DNA of 60,844 nucleotides, taken from Saprospiraceae bacterium. Its GTDB lineage: Bacteria; Bacteroidota; Bacteroidia; Chitinophagales; Saprospiraceae. How positions within the stretch are numbered: position 1 is the stretch's first letter; each line of letters opens with the position of its first letter. The position numbers and the translations under genes are program-made. The notes below the pieces were generated by a model that was given only the letters and a program-made list of their open reading frames with translations, was not told the DNA's origin and did not search any database. This document shows, piece by piece, positions 8,771-19,055 of this stretch. Location: assembly GCA_028282725.1 (NCBI GenBank), contig JANQHF010000040.1, positions 1 through 60,844 of the forward strand, given 5' to 3'.

Positions 8771-11332
8771 TCAGTTTCCTGTCCACGGAAATTGGCTGCA
8801 TTCAATATCATTGATCAGAACCATAACGGCATCGGCCTCAGGTTCGCACGAGCCGGGTGGATCGTCGGAAGTCAGGGATAAAATGAACATTTGATTCGCC
8901 AGATCAGATGTGCCGGGTGTATAGGTTGTAGCAGGAGTCGGACCTCCAAAATTACCCTCGTTGTCAAACGCTCCGTCCCCCAAGGTAGTCCACGTACCAC
9001 TGGTTACACTTCCCGATATGGATGCCATCAATTCAGACAGTGGAAGCACTGAATTGGAGCACAGCGGATCAGGTAATCCGCCGGCGTTCACTACCGGAGG
9101 CTGGTGAAAGACAAGGTTGATGTAAATCAATGAGTCGCAGCTATTCGGAGAGGTAATGACGATCGTATCTGTTGGATTTGATTCATTGTACAAATTGCCT
9201 TCGACCATGATGGTATAGCCATCCCCGGAACATCCTGCATAGCCTATACTGTCAATATGAGGTGGCTGAACATAGACCGTCTTGTCACAAGAAGAAGTGC
9301 AACCGGTCGCCGATGTTACTGTAACGCTGTACAAGGTGGTAGAATCGGGCATAACCGTGATCTGCGGGGTCGTGTCCCCGGTACTCCACAGGAAGGAGGA
9401 TCCGAGATTTCCTATGGCTTCAATTGACCAGGAGCCACTTACCGGACCGGCTGTATTTTGTATGCCGAACTGTAGCGTATTATCTCCCTCAACAAAAGGT
9501 CTGGGAGTGGTGGTCCAGTTTGTAGGAAATACCTCGGTCATGGCTGCTGAAGTAGTTGTCAAACTGCTAAAATACCGCACTTCGGTACTCGTGATTTCTA
9601 TGATCGAACGCGGCAGACCGTTGACATTGGCATTCCACGGTGATTGACAATTCATTCCATTGATGTCATACGATGCCGGTTGAAATACCTCCGGGAAAAT
9701 CATTTGGCCATTCAGCATCATTGTATCAAAATGATCATCCCACGTCGGTATGGTAATAGTCACTGTAACGGAGGAAGGGTCCTGTACTCCCCGGATCAGG
9801 TGTGTTTCTGTCAAACCGGAACCACTTCCCACAGGGATGATCGAACCACTGGGGGGCATAACATTGAACTGCGACTCGGCATCCAGCATTAATAATTCGT
9901 TCAGGCATATTGTATCCGAAACGCTGTAAATCGAACATGCGGGATTGCTGTTAATGTATATTAAGACAGTATCTGAAGTCGTACACAGGGCTGTAGAGGC
10001 GGAGTACCCGAGATGCACAATTCCTGCTGTTGCATTTGTGCCATCCAATGTGACTACCTGGCGATCCGTGTTCATAAGGACATAACCCGATGCACTACCC
10101 AATCCGAGATCTGTCCACAGATGGCTGATGACAAGGCTATCAGATAGTGGGTTTCCGTCAATGCTTAATATATCTCCCTGGCAAATCGATTCGAGACTCA
10201 AGTCAATTTTCGGACAGCCCGGTGTTACCGGAATAACGCAACCCGTTACTGCTATTTCATCCAGGTAGATGCGATCGTTGTTATTTGATGCATTATTCCT
10301 GAATCTGAGTCGTGTCATATGGGTAAAGGGACCGGGTATCCTGACGCTTTCAAAGTATCGGACATTATTTACAAACTCCATACCGGCAGTCCATGTATTG
10401 ATCGTAGAAAAAGTACTGCCGTTGTCATCAGAGAGTTGCAACCAGAAGTGTTCATTTGTTTCCATTCCCCTTGCGATAAATGAAAAGTCAACGATAATCG
10501 TATCGTATGTACTTAGATCCACGGTTGTAGACGTCGTCATGGAAGTATTGGTATTGTCCCTGATACGGACACTGAATGTGCCATTCGATGCATGAGCGGC
10601 ATCATTGATCAGGGAACAATCGCTTCCCGGGTCATCCCAGTTTCCCAAATCCGTCTCAAAATCGTCACTGATCACGATGGTACATGGATTCGACCGCAGA
10701 CTTACTGTATTAATAATTTCAATCCTGTCCATGGAAGCTTCGACTTTGCTGGGATTGGATAAATCGGCAGCCTCAACATAGATGTAGACGGTCTGTCCGC
10801 TAAAGCCACTGATATCCGAGGACATCAACTTCCACGAGGCATTTCGCCCGGCTGACGTGCCTTGTTCATTGACGAGGGTGAGCAAGGTCAGATCTGTCTC
10901 CTCATCCCTTAATTCAACAGTAAAATAGTCGGCTGCACTGGAATTGGTGTAACAGGAAAAGTAGTATTGAAAATCTATGGTAGTCGTTCCACCTGGAATG
11001 GAAATGGAGGGGGATCTGGCAGATGTAGGTCCCGCATCGACATCTTGTATAAACTCATTACCGGTCAACAGATCTCCGTTGCCCTCATAGGCAGTGATCT
11101 CCATGGTTACAGATCCCGTGTTGTATGGATTGGGTGCCCCTATAAGCCAGTTGCCATCACTGGCATCGTCTTGCATTTGCCAGGCATTGTCCCCTGAAGT
11201 ATTTTCAAAATCAGCATAATAGATCGTAGTCTGTGTATAGGCACAGAGAGGTATTATCATATACGACAGGCATATGATCCCACATGTCCATAGGCAAAGC
11301 GTACTTGACATTGCCCTTCTCAGGTTTGGCAT
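8771..11332 (-). CDS. Secreted modular protein with jelly-roll domains and conserved non-T9SS C-terminal end (853 aa)
   Basis: Signal peptide at about residues 12-33 (start ATG at 11332). Two MAM/jelly-roll-like beta domains follow ('YYADFENTSGDNAW' from about residue 37, 'DDFETDLGNWDDPG' from about 222), resembling carbohydrate-binding or adhesion folds. PKD-like units lie in the middle, with one copy of the Cys repeat found in three other genes of the window (about 699-741, 'CSGDGYTIMV'... 'SCDSLIYINLVF'). The final ~105 residues are a PKD-like module ('LTSDDPPGSCEPEADAV') that stops at 'CSQFPWTGN'. The 2360-aa protein encoded upstream ends in the same way, so the end is unlikely to be a frameshift. 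No recognisable T9SS type A or B sorting domain. Exported surface protein inferred; ligand unknown. Confidence 0.85.
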   Translation of the reverse strand: MPNLRRAMSSTLCLWTCGIICLSYMIIPLCAYTQTTIYYADFENTSGDNAWQMQDDASDGNWLIGAPNPYNTGSVTMEITAYEGNGDLLTGNEFIQDVDAGPTSARSPSISIPGGTTTIDFQYYFSCYTNSSAADYFTVELRDEETDLTLLTLVNEQGTSAGRNASWKLMSSDISGFSGQTVYIYVEAADLSNPSKVEASMDRIEIINTVSLRSNPCTIVISDDFETDLGNWDDPGSDCSLINDAAHASNGTFSVRIRDNTNTSMTTSTTVDLSTYDTIIVDFSFIARGMETNEHFWLQLSDDNGSTFSTINTWTAGMEFVNNVRYFESVRIPGPFTHMTRLRFRNNASNNNDRIYLDEIAVTGCVIPVTPGCPKIDLSLESICQGDILSIDGNPLSDSLVISHLWTDLGLGSASGYVLMNTDRQVVTLDGTNATAGIVHLGYSASTALCTTSDTVLIYINSNPACSIYSVSDTICLNELLMLDAESQFNVMPPSGSIIPVGSGSGLTETHLIRGVQDPSSVTVTITIPTWDDHFDTMMLNGQMIFPEVFQPASYDINGMNCQSPWNANVNGLPRSIIEITSTEVRYFSSLTTTSAAMTEVFPTNWTTTPRPFVEGDNTLQFGIQNTAGPVSGSWSIEAIGNLGSSFLWSTGDTTPQITVMPDSTTLYSVTVTSATGCTSSCDKTVYVQPPHIDSIGYAGCSGDGYTIMVEGNLYNESNPTDTIVITSPNSCDSLIYINLVFHQPPVVNAGGLPDPLCSNSVLPLSELMASISGSVTSGTWTTLGDGAFDNEGNFGGPTPATTYTPGTSDLANQMFILSLTSDDPPGSCEPEADAVMVLINDIECSQFPWTGN

Positions 11333-11728
11333 GTTCTACTAAGTATGTCCGGGGAAAGTGGTACGTCAGACCCCCCTTTAGTACTTTTTTAATTGAGCCA
11401 AATTTGGTCAGAATCAGACTTAATTCAAGAGCAAGGTAAAGGTCTGGGCTCAGAACATAAAGATAAATTAGAAATTTTGTTAATAAATCAAAGGGTTATG
11501 ATGATGATATGGTCAGTTTGACTTCCTATCCTAAGGAAATCACCAGTGACATAAAATAGTCGGACCGGGCCCCAATGACATCTTGATCACATCTAATAGT
11601 GTCTTCCGTATCTTTTTTCAGACTGGCCATACCGGTGTACAAATCGAATGATTGAGCGATATCAATGGGAAAACTCCGGAGTGGCAAATTGGTCATTTTA
11701 TAAGAGTCATTACTATGAACATATATGA
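11333..11728. other. Intergenic region between two giant surface genes
   Basis: About 396 bp without a convincing gene. It lies between the stop of the 2360-aa gene and the start of the 853-aa gene, both minus strand, and so should hold the promoter of the latter. I see no clear TAnnTTTG element, hairpin or repeat. A minus-strand open frame overlapping the 3' end of the 2360-aa gene has no protein-like features and is taken as chance. Confidence 0.4.
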
Positions 11729-14700
11729 TCATTGACCTCCTGTAAATGGAAATTGACTGCACCGGTTATCGTTAATAATAATCAGAACGGCATCTGCTTC
11801 AGGTTCACACAGTCCCGGCGGATCATTAGAAGTGAGCGTCAGTATCACTATTTTATTGTCTATGTCCTCATTGGACAAAACGTATTGCATGGAAGGAGTA
11901 ACACCTCCAAAATCTCCGTTATTATCGAATGCGCCAGTTCCGGATGTGGTCCATTTTCCAGTGTTGATGCCACCGGTAATCGAAGCACTTAATTCCGCCA
12001 GGGTAATCGGTACATTTGGACAAACAGGTCCGGGCAGCATACCTGCATCTACCACAACCTTAGGATTGTATTGCAAATCCACTACGATTATACTATCGCA
12101 ACCATCTATTGAAGTAAATGTATCAATGCCCGTTGGATTATTTTCATTATAAGTTGTCGTACCTACCATGATCGCATAGCCGTCATCCTCACATCCGGTA
12201 TATTCTATCGTATCCCGGTATACTGTATAAAATGTAAGGATCGTAGTAATAATGCTGTCGCACCCCTGAATATTGGTCAGGGTGTCCTCTCCCATCGGAT
12301 TGGTTTCATCATAAGTGCTTGATCCGACATTTACGAAATACCCATCACCCTCGCAACCCGAATAACGAATGGTGTCGTGGTCCTCCTGACAGACAATGAA
12401 ACCGAAGTCATAGAAAAGACTTGTCGTGCCCAGAAAACCGGTAAAGAACTGTGCGACCACCGTATCGTTCAGCATTTCCTGTGTCCCATCCGAGTCAATG
12501 AAATCATTGGTGTCCAATTGAACCTTTTCCTCGGTTACTGAGGTTATACCCGTTACGGATCCATCATTGGACCGGACACTGGTAAACGGGATTTTGATCT
12601 CTGTATATGTGAGTGGTCGAATACTGACACCATCAAAGACATTTTCATTATTAACTCCTCCAAAATGGTACTTACCGTTGGCATCAGTAGTATCCCTTCC
12701 TATCAGGATGCTGTCCTGGTAGAGTTCGAGCGCAACATTCACCAATGGCGGCTCCCCGGGATCCTGGATTCCATTTTGATTTTCATCAAACCAAACATAA
12801 TTGCCAATAGAAATGGGTAGCATACATGCTGCTTCTAGATCTCCCAGTCCATTTGCCTTTCCTGCATAAACAGAACTCGATGGAGGCGCCCCATCCCAGT
12901 CGTGAAGATCAAAAATGGTATACCCTCCCGTCATCGTATCACGTGAAATAGCTGAAGTGCCGACTCCCACTCTTCTGCCCGTACTGTTGTCCAACTTAAG
13001 TACGCCACCCGAAAAATCGTCATAAGGATCCATGGCAGTAGTCATTACGTACGTGTTCCCGGGAATCTGGAGCAGTCCGCCCTGGGTAGTTTCCCAATGA
13101 AAGCTACCGTTATTTGTATTAGGATTCCAGAGAAAACCCTCTTCTTCAAAAACATCCCAATAGTAAAACTCCTGACCACCCGGTCCGGAGTTGGGTAGTC
13201 CCCCTGTTCCGGGACATTGGCCGGTCAAGCCGGTCTCGAGCACATAACTTCCTGAAATCAAACATGCTTTCAGGATATCTCCTGAAGCTATGGCAGAAGT
13301 GAAAGCAACCTGGGTGGTATCAAAATATCTGTGAGCCCCCGACTGATCTCCGAATCTATCCCTGAATCCCAAGATCATATCTCCATTATCAGCAAATTCC
13401 ATATCGGTCAACATTGCTTGAGGAAATCCTATTTCCCGACCGGCATCATAAGGGCTAAAGCCGTATGGAGAGGATTCCCAGGTATTCCATGCAGAAGGAT
13501 AGCTAGACCAATTACCTGCATTCCCATAAAAGGCCTGTCTGGGATAGTTAAGAGGAACAGTTAGTTGCAGCGAAAATAATCCGCTGGTCACGTCCAACGT
13601 GTGAACATAGGCAAACAAGCTGTTTTCATCCACTGATCCCACCCAAAGCTTCTCATCATGCCAGGCCAGTCCAAATGGTCTGTGATCACCATTGCCCAAT
13701 TGATCCGGTGTACTCCAGGAATTGATGATCGACACGGAACCGGCAAGACCATCACTGACATCAAGGGCATAAATCTTGCGATCAAACAGATTCACAACAA
13801 ATAAAGCATTCTGGTCCGAGGATAATTCGATATCGCCAAATCCCCGTTTACCCACGGCATCATAGCTGACTGCACCCCGGCCGATGTCATAAACGTGGCT
13901 ATTGGGCCCGACAGACCAATCATGTACATCTCCACCCGTGCTATTGGTAGTACCCAGTAAAGCGTCCAGTTGAATCACTCCCAAAATATTGCCATCGAGA
14001 TCCAACTGATAAATGGCATCAGGACCATTGGGGCCAAACCCACTATATCTCTTATGGAAAGCAGAGGTAAAGATCGTGCCGGATTTAGCCTGCCAGGTGA
14101 TTCCATAAACAGTCCCAACTTCATCGTGCCGGACCAGTTTTTCCACCTGATACGAAGGATCAGGAGTTGTCCCTGTAAAATCATGGCCATCGGCAGAGAG
14201 CGGAAATCGAACCAGGACAGGCTCTGAGGCATAAGTGCCATTGTATTCACCATCCACATAACAGGGCGTGATAATGAATGGATCAGACTCACAGTAATCA
14301 GCAAGAGTATACAATCCAAGATGTTGCTGGCAATCTCCGGGGAAAGCGAATTGCACTTCGGATTCAGAATCAGGACCAACGGATACGTTATATCCCGTTG
14401 GTATGTCTATAAATTCCAATCGATATTCCATACCCGGGACCAATCCTGGTAACGAGTATTTCCCGAAAGAATCTGAGGTATCTACACTTACCGGCACATT
14501 GAGATCGTCATAAGCATGGGCGATAATATTTCCAATTCCCGATTCACCTACCTCTTTGACTCCATTTGCATTGCCATCGTTAAAGACCGTTCCGGTGATT
14601 GCCATTGAATCACTCTCGATGATCAGCATTACTTCGAGGCTGTCAACACATCCGTTATTATCTGTTACAGTAACACTATAAGTGCCCGTGCCGAGGTTGA

Positions 14701-17700
14701 AAATATCCTGAGTTGTTTCAGAATTGGACCAATTATAGATATATGGGGCACTTCCACCGCTTACCATAAGGTCGACACTTCCATCCATTTGCATTGCACA
14801 AGAGATGTGACCGACCATATCACTTAAATCAAGGTTCCCCGGTTCAGCGATTTCCACAGAAAGGGAATCAATACAACCATTCGAATCCGTGACCACCACC
14901 TTATAAGTTCCGCCGGGAAGATTTGTCAGATCCTCAGGATCATCGGTGTCGCCAAGACCATTATTGTCCCAATCGATTTGAAATGGACCGATTCCTCCGG
15001 ATATTGTCAGGTCTGCGGACCCATCTCCTGCTCCATAACAGGATACGTCTGAATGGAATTCGGTCAACATCAATTCGGCAGGTTCCGTTATGGTGATCAC
15101 TAAGCTGTCCTTTTGACCAACAGTGTCCGTGACAACGACTTTATACACTCCACCCTGAATATTCGCCAAGTCCTGCGCATCATCAAAATCACCAATACCA
15201 TCGTTGTCCCAATCGTAGGAATATGATAAAGCACCGGCTTGGACAGTCAGGTCGATACTGCCGGTGCTTTCTCCATAGCAATTTACATCTACATGTGTCT
15301 CCGAGAGTGATAAAGGAGGTATTTCACAAAATGCAAAATAGAATTCTATGGCATCAAGAGCTATTGGAGCCGTTGCCCCTGAAAGCTTGATATATCTTGC
15401 TCCCGCGGATTGGGTGATCTCATATTTGAACTGTTGAAAGTGAGGGACAGGTGTAATTGTTGTGACATTTTGAGGATTGACATAGGTGGTGTTGTCATCT
15501 GATCCCGATATGAATACGGCGGAAGGCACTGTATCTGCTTGAATAACATCAACATTAACATTGTCAATCCAAAAATCCTCGTTACCAGCAGTTGTACTAC
15601 CGGTAATCATTCTGAACCTCGCTGTAGAAGATCCCGGGAGAATTGATGGGGATCCAACATTGATCTCAATATTTTCCGGAAGATTGACGGCCCCACCCGG
15701 TGTAATGTAGGTCAGTAAAGTGAAGTAACTGGCACCGTTATCATTTGAAACCTGGACATGAAGCTCCTCCCCTCCCTCCATACTACTGTCATCGATGTCC
15801 AGGTCAAATTTGACGACCATCGAATCTGCCACAGACAAATCCACAAGCCTGTAGACACCGGCCGAATCATCTTTTAATCTCAGGACGCGCTCAGAGTCTC
15901 CAAAATTATTATCCCTATCTTCAAATGTTCCGGCACTTACATCTCCGCCATTCGAACCTCCGTACGTGTCCTTGGTCCAACTATCACTCGCCCAATGATG
16001 CGTTCCGCTATTATTGTCGGTTTCAGAAAAGACATCTCCGCTGAAATCATCCGCGTAGTTAAATGTATTGTTGATCTCATTACTTGCCAGGTAAGCATAA
16101 ACGTACGAACCTTGAGGAAGAATGGTATCGAGATCCATCACCAATTCTCCAGTCTTTAGCGATGCATAAGAATTGTCTGGTGCACCAATGGCATTGGTTC
16201 CATTCATTCCTCCCGAAACATAGGTTGTCGCAAATCCTTCATCGCTTACCAGTATTTCGGGAATTCGACAGTCTAATGGGACACAGCTGTAACGATGGTA
16301 AGTAATGCCGTCAACTTCGAGACCTTCAGCATTGGTATTGCCATTCTTTTCAATCCTGATATATTGAATGTTGTCGCTTCCGACGATATATCCCAGGGAA
16401 GAAAGTAATGCTGTAGCAGTCAATGCTGTTGTATCTGCCCACAAAGGCCCGCCATCTGAATTTGCAGAGACTTCGAAGGTTGAAGCCTTGAAACTGGCTG
16501 ACTTTGCATTGATCCAAATGGTATCGTTTGTGTTGAGCGTTTCGGATAATTTAATTGAAATCCACGAAGTCCCACCGGAATTGATAGAAGCCAATCCACC
16601 GTCGGGTACTCCAACGATGAAGACTTCATTACGGGTACCACTTGTGGAATGAGCATATTCAAAGCCATATCCGGGACCGATATATGTATTTGCTGCCGGT
16701 GGTGCTCCTAAAAGTTCAACAGAATCCATCTTGCTGCAACCCTGGTCATCGGTTACAGTGACATAATATGTCCCAGCCGGAAGATTAAAAATTGTATCTG
16801 TGGAGGCACCTGTACTCCAGGAGTAGGTAAAAGGCTCATCCCCGACTGTCACTTCTACGTAGACAGAGCCCAAACTATTTTCACAAGTTATCGGTTCTAA
16901 CATCCTGGCATCTATCTCCAATGGAAAAGGCTCTGATAATTCGAAACTATCTATGACCTCGCAAAGGTCACTATCCGTGACCGTCACAATGTACCTCCCG
17001 GGAGTCAGATCAAAAATGGTATCATTTGTCGAACCGGTATTCCAAAGAAAAGTATAAGGTGCAACTCCTCCACTGACATTGACATTTGCTATTCCCATAG
17101 AATCAGAAGAGCAAGTGAAATTATTGATTACTGAAAATGATAACTCCGCCGATACAGGCTCGTACAACACTATTTCTTCCGAGACCACACATCCATCTGG
17201 TGCCAGCACATTGACCTTGTATACACCGGCAGCGAGGCCTGACAGATCCTCGGAATCATCGTAATCACCTGTTCCATCGTTATCCCAATCAAACATGAAC
17301 GGGCCTGTACCTGTCATTACCGTGAGATCAATCGAACCATCCATACCGTCATAACAAGTAACATCGCTTTGTGTGTAGGAGACCGTCACATTGTTGAGTG
17401 AAAAGACAAGGCTGTTACTGGTAGAACAGTTAGCCTGACCCAATGAATCAAAAGTGACTAATTGCCTTTGCGGAGACCCGAGGCAGTACGATGATGAAGG
17501 AAAGGATGACGTATCAATTTCCACAATGTAATTTTGATGGGTGATTTCGGTATAGATTACTTCAAGCTGTGCAGCTCTATCGGGAGAAAAGTCATAGGAA
17601 TAGGACTGTCTGAAACCCGTACCATCAATTTTGAACAGAATACTGCTGTCTGCATCCCAATTTACCAAATCGACTATTTCCTGTATGATGGAAGAAAGAT

Positions 17701-18811
17701 CCGGACTGGTGTATGCCGTATTGGCAATCCACGACGGCACTGAATTCCAGGTAACGGTATTGCCCGTAGCACTTCTGCTTGTGATACTGTTTTGACTACC
17801 GTCAAATGTTGAAAAATCCGATGTGATCCCATGAAAAGTCAGATGGGTGCCAAAACTCGACGAGGCTGAACTTTCAAATTCTATAGATGCGTCGATGATG
17901 GTGGCACCTTTGGGAATGCCATGGTCCGAAAAGCGCAATCCATTGGTTCGGTTTCCGCATATGCCAAACAGGCCGAAACTTCCAAAATCAATATTCCTTG
18001 ATGTGAGGTTCAGACACCCGGGATTCCAGTCAGGAGACTGACAAACAAAGCAAAAACTGCCGTACTCAGTAACATCATCAGATGAGAATTCTATGCTGGA
18101 AATTGTCGTGTCCGGAAGACCGTTGAAGTCCGGCACAACCTGAAAAAAGTAATTGCCCAGCTGATCCGTAATATCGATGGCTATTAGTGGTTCTCCCGAA
18201 TCAATGATTCCATTGTTATTTGTGTCTTCATAAAGTCTGATCCGGATACTGTCAAAAACAACTTCTGACGGGTCGAGTAACCTATTCAAATTGGCATCTT
18301 CAAATACCGACCCTGTAATGGTAATACTACCGGGATCTGTGTAGCAATCCACATCCAGGAAAACCCAGGCGGTATCACAGATCCCAAGAGTATCACACAA
18401 AAAATACTGAAATGAGTCTTGACCTATGAATCCATGATCAGGAAGATATGTAAAGAAGGCGTTTAAAGTGTCTAATCCGGTAATCGTGCCGTGAGAAGGG
18501 CCAACAAGACCTGAAGTATCTATACTTGTCGAATCCATTTGTCCGGAATCGTCCGTATCATTGAGCAGTACATAGATCGATGTCAAATGGTCCAACACTA
18601 CACCCATCGTGTCATTGACTGCACATATGCCTCCCGGATTATGTACTTCATTGAAGACTTCGACAGGGTTCTTGATTTTGGCTGTTGAATGAAACCAGGA
18701 ATTGGTGGAAATTGAGGTGAAAGATCCAAGGGCAAGTACTGTGAAAATACCTCCCATCCAAAAGACGAATTTTCGAATTCGCCAAACTATGGTTAACCCA
18801 TCAATAGGCAT
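11729..18811 (-). CDS. Giant SprB-repeat surface protein with propeller-like region (2360 aa)
   Basis: ATG at 18811, then a single hydrophobic segment at about residues 15-33. Order of modules: Ig/cadherin-like domain (about 60-152, 'GTITGLDTLNAFFTYLPDHGF'-like strand pattern); SdrD/CnaB-like B domain with Ca-loop character (about 157-225); three SprB repeats (about 480-700); an inserted lectin/jelly-roll region (about 700-1170); three more SprB repeats (about 1178-1397); a CnaB-like domain (about 1397-1475); a propeller-like stretch with 'LWVGSVDENSLFAYVH'-type strands (about 1510-2000); another SdrD-B domain ('NYVWFDENQNGIQDPGE', about 2005-2075); two copies of the window's Cys repeat (about 2150-2248); and a PKD-like end finishing 'CSQFPFTGGQ'. 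SprB repeats are typical of Bacteroidota gliding adhesins. No T9SS type A/B domain is visible at the C-terminus, which is unusual for this class. Surface adhesin inferred. Confidence 0.88.
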   Translation of the reverse strand: MPIDGLTIVWRIRKFVFWMGGIFTVLALGSFTSISTNSWFHSTAKIKNPVEVFNEVHNPGGICAVNDTMGVVLDHLTSIYVLLNDTDDSGQMDSTSIDTSGLVGPSHGTITGLDTLNAFFTYLPDHGFIGQDSFQYFLCDTLGICDTAWVFLDVDCYTDPGSITITGSVFEDANLNRLLDPSEVVFDSIRIRLYEDTNNNGIIDSGEPLIAIDITDQLGNYFFQVVPDFNGLPDTTISSIEFSSDDVTEYGSFCFVCQSPDWNPGCLNLTSRNIDFGSFGLFGICGNRTNGLRFSDHGIPKGATIIDASIEFESSASSSFGTHLTFHGITSDFSTFDGSQNSITSRSATGNTVTWNSVPSWIANTAYTSPDLSSIIQEIVDLVNWDADSSILFKIDGTGFRQSYSYDFSPDRAAQLEVIYTEITHQNYIVEIDTSSFPSSSYCLGSPQRQLVTFDSLGQANCSTSNSLVFSLNNVTVSYTQSDVTCYDGMDGSIDLTVMTGTGPFMFDWDNDGTGDYDDSEDLSGLAAGVYKVNVLAPDGCVVSEEIVLYEPVSAELSFSVINNFTCSSDSMGIANVNVSGGVAPYTFLWNTGSTNDTIFDLTPGRYIVTVTDSDLCEVIDSFELSEPFPLEIDARMLEPITCENSLGSVYVEVTVGDEPFTYSWSTGASTDTIFNLPAGTYYVTVTDDQGCSKMDSVELLGAPPAANTYIGPGYGFEYAHSTSGTRNEVFIVGVPDGGLASINSGGTSWISIKLSETLNTNDTIWINAKSASFKASTFEVSANSDGGPLWADTTALTATALLSSLGYIVGSDNIQYIRIEKNGNTNAEGLEVDGITYHRYSCVPLDCRIPEILVSDEGFATTYVSGGMNGTNAIGAPDNSYASLKTGELVMDLDTILPQGSYVYAYLASNEINNTFNYADDFSGDVFSETDNNSGTHHWASDSWTKDTYGGSNGGDVSAGTFEDRDNNFGDSERVLRLKDDSAGVYRLVDLSVADSMVVKFDLDIDDSSMEGGEELHVQVSNDNGASYFTLLTYITPGGAVNLPENIEINVGSPSILPGSSTARFRMITGSTTAGNEDFWIDNVNVDVIQADTVPSAVFISGSDDNTTYVNPQNVTTITPVPHFQQFKYEITQSAGARYIKLSGATAPIALDAIEFYFAFCEIPPLSLSETHVDVNCYGESTGSIDLTVQAGALSYSYDWDNDGIGDFDDAQDLANIQGGVYKVVVTDTVGQKDSLVITITEPAELMLTEFHSDVSCYGAGDGSADLTISGGIGPFQIDWDNNGLGDTDDPEDLTNLPGGTYKVVVTDSNGCIDSLSVEIAEPGNLDLSDMVGHISCAMQMDGSVDLMVSGGSAPYIYNWSNSETTQDIFNLGTGTYSVTVTDNNGCVDSLEVMLIIESDSMAITGTVFNDGNANGVKEVGESGIGNIIAHAYDDLNVPVSVDTSDSFGKYSLPGLVPGMEYRLEFIDIPTGYNVSVGPDSESEVQFAFPGDCQQHLGLYTLADYCESDPFIITPCYVDGEYNGTYASEPVLVRFPLSADGHDFTGTTPDPSYQVEKLVRHDEVGTVYGITWQAKSGTIFTSAFHKRYSGFGPNGPDAIYQLDLDGNILGVIQLDALLGTTNSTGGDVHDWSVGPNSHVYDIGRGAVSYDAVGKRGFGDIELSSDQNALFVVNLFDRKIYALDVSDGLAGSVSIINSWSTPDQLGNGDHRPFGLAWHDEKLWVGSVDENSLFAYVHTLDVTSGLFSLQLTVPLNYPRQAFYGNAGNWSSYPSAWNTWESSPYGFSPYDAGREIGFPQAMLTDMEFADNGDMILGFRDRFGDQSGAHRYFDTTQVAFTSAIASGDILKACLISGSYVLETGLTGQCPGTGGLPNSGPGGQEFYYWDVFEEEGFLWNPNTNNGSFHWETTQGGLLQIPGNTYVMTTAMDPYDDFSGGVLKLDNSTGRRVGVGTSAISRDTMTGGYTIFDLHDWDGAPPSSSVYAGKANGLGDLEAACMLPISIGNYVWFDENQNGIQDPGEPPLVNVALELYQDSILIGRDTTDANGKYHFGGVNNENVFDGVSIRPLTYTEIKIPFTSVRSNDGSVTGITSVTEEKVQLDTNDFIDSDGTQEMLNDTVVAQFFTGFLGTTSLFYDFGFIVCQEDHDTIRYSGCEGDGYFVNVGSSTYDETNPMGEDTLTNIQGCDSIITTILTFYTVYRDTIEYTGCEDDGYAIMVGTTTYNENNPTGIDTFTSIDGCDSIIVVDLQYNPKVVVDAGMLPGPVCPNVPITLAELSASITGGINTGKWTTSGTGAFDNNGDFGGVTPSMQYVLSNEDIDNKIVILTLTSNDPPGLCEPEADAVLIIINDNRCSQFPFTGGQ

Positions 18812-18850
18812 CTATCACTCTCAGAAAGTCAGAGGAAATTGCCCTCTTAA

Positions 18851-18890
18851 CATATTAAAAAATAAATATATATATTAAATTTTTAATATG
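18851..18890. repeat. AT-only inverted repeat upstream of the 2360-aa gene
   Basis: Perfect 11-bp arms (CATATTAAAAA at 18851-18861 and its complement at 18880-18890) enclose an 18-nt AT-only centre. The repeat starts 40 nt upstream of the start codon at 18811, where a 5' untranslated region or promoter would be. It could be an operator or a melted/curved promoter element, and it could also end transcription from the gene upstream (stop at 19056). The rest of 18812-19055 is AT-rich with no gene. Confidence 0.5.
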
Positions 18891-19055
18891 AGAATGAACA
18901 GAGTACTTTAAATCGCTGGTGTTCAACGATTTATCACAAAATTGAGGTCAAATCAGACAAGGAGGAATGAGTGAACGGGAGTCTACAAATAAAACAGGAA
19001 GCATTATGAACAAAGTTTCCTATTTATTTTACTGATTATTAATATTTTACGTATG

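Noticed and set aside
8771-8800. Sortase LPXTG-like signal in FPWTG / FPFTG protein ends
   Set aside because: No hydrophobic segment or basic tail follows; the proteins end within three residues of the motif.
13975-14379. A 134-aa minus-strand frame inside the 2360-aa gene
   Set aside because: Alternate frame of the same strand within a clear propeller-like coding region; no start signals or domain.
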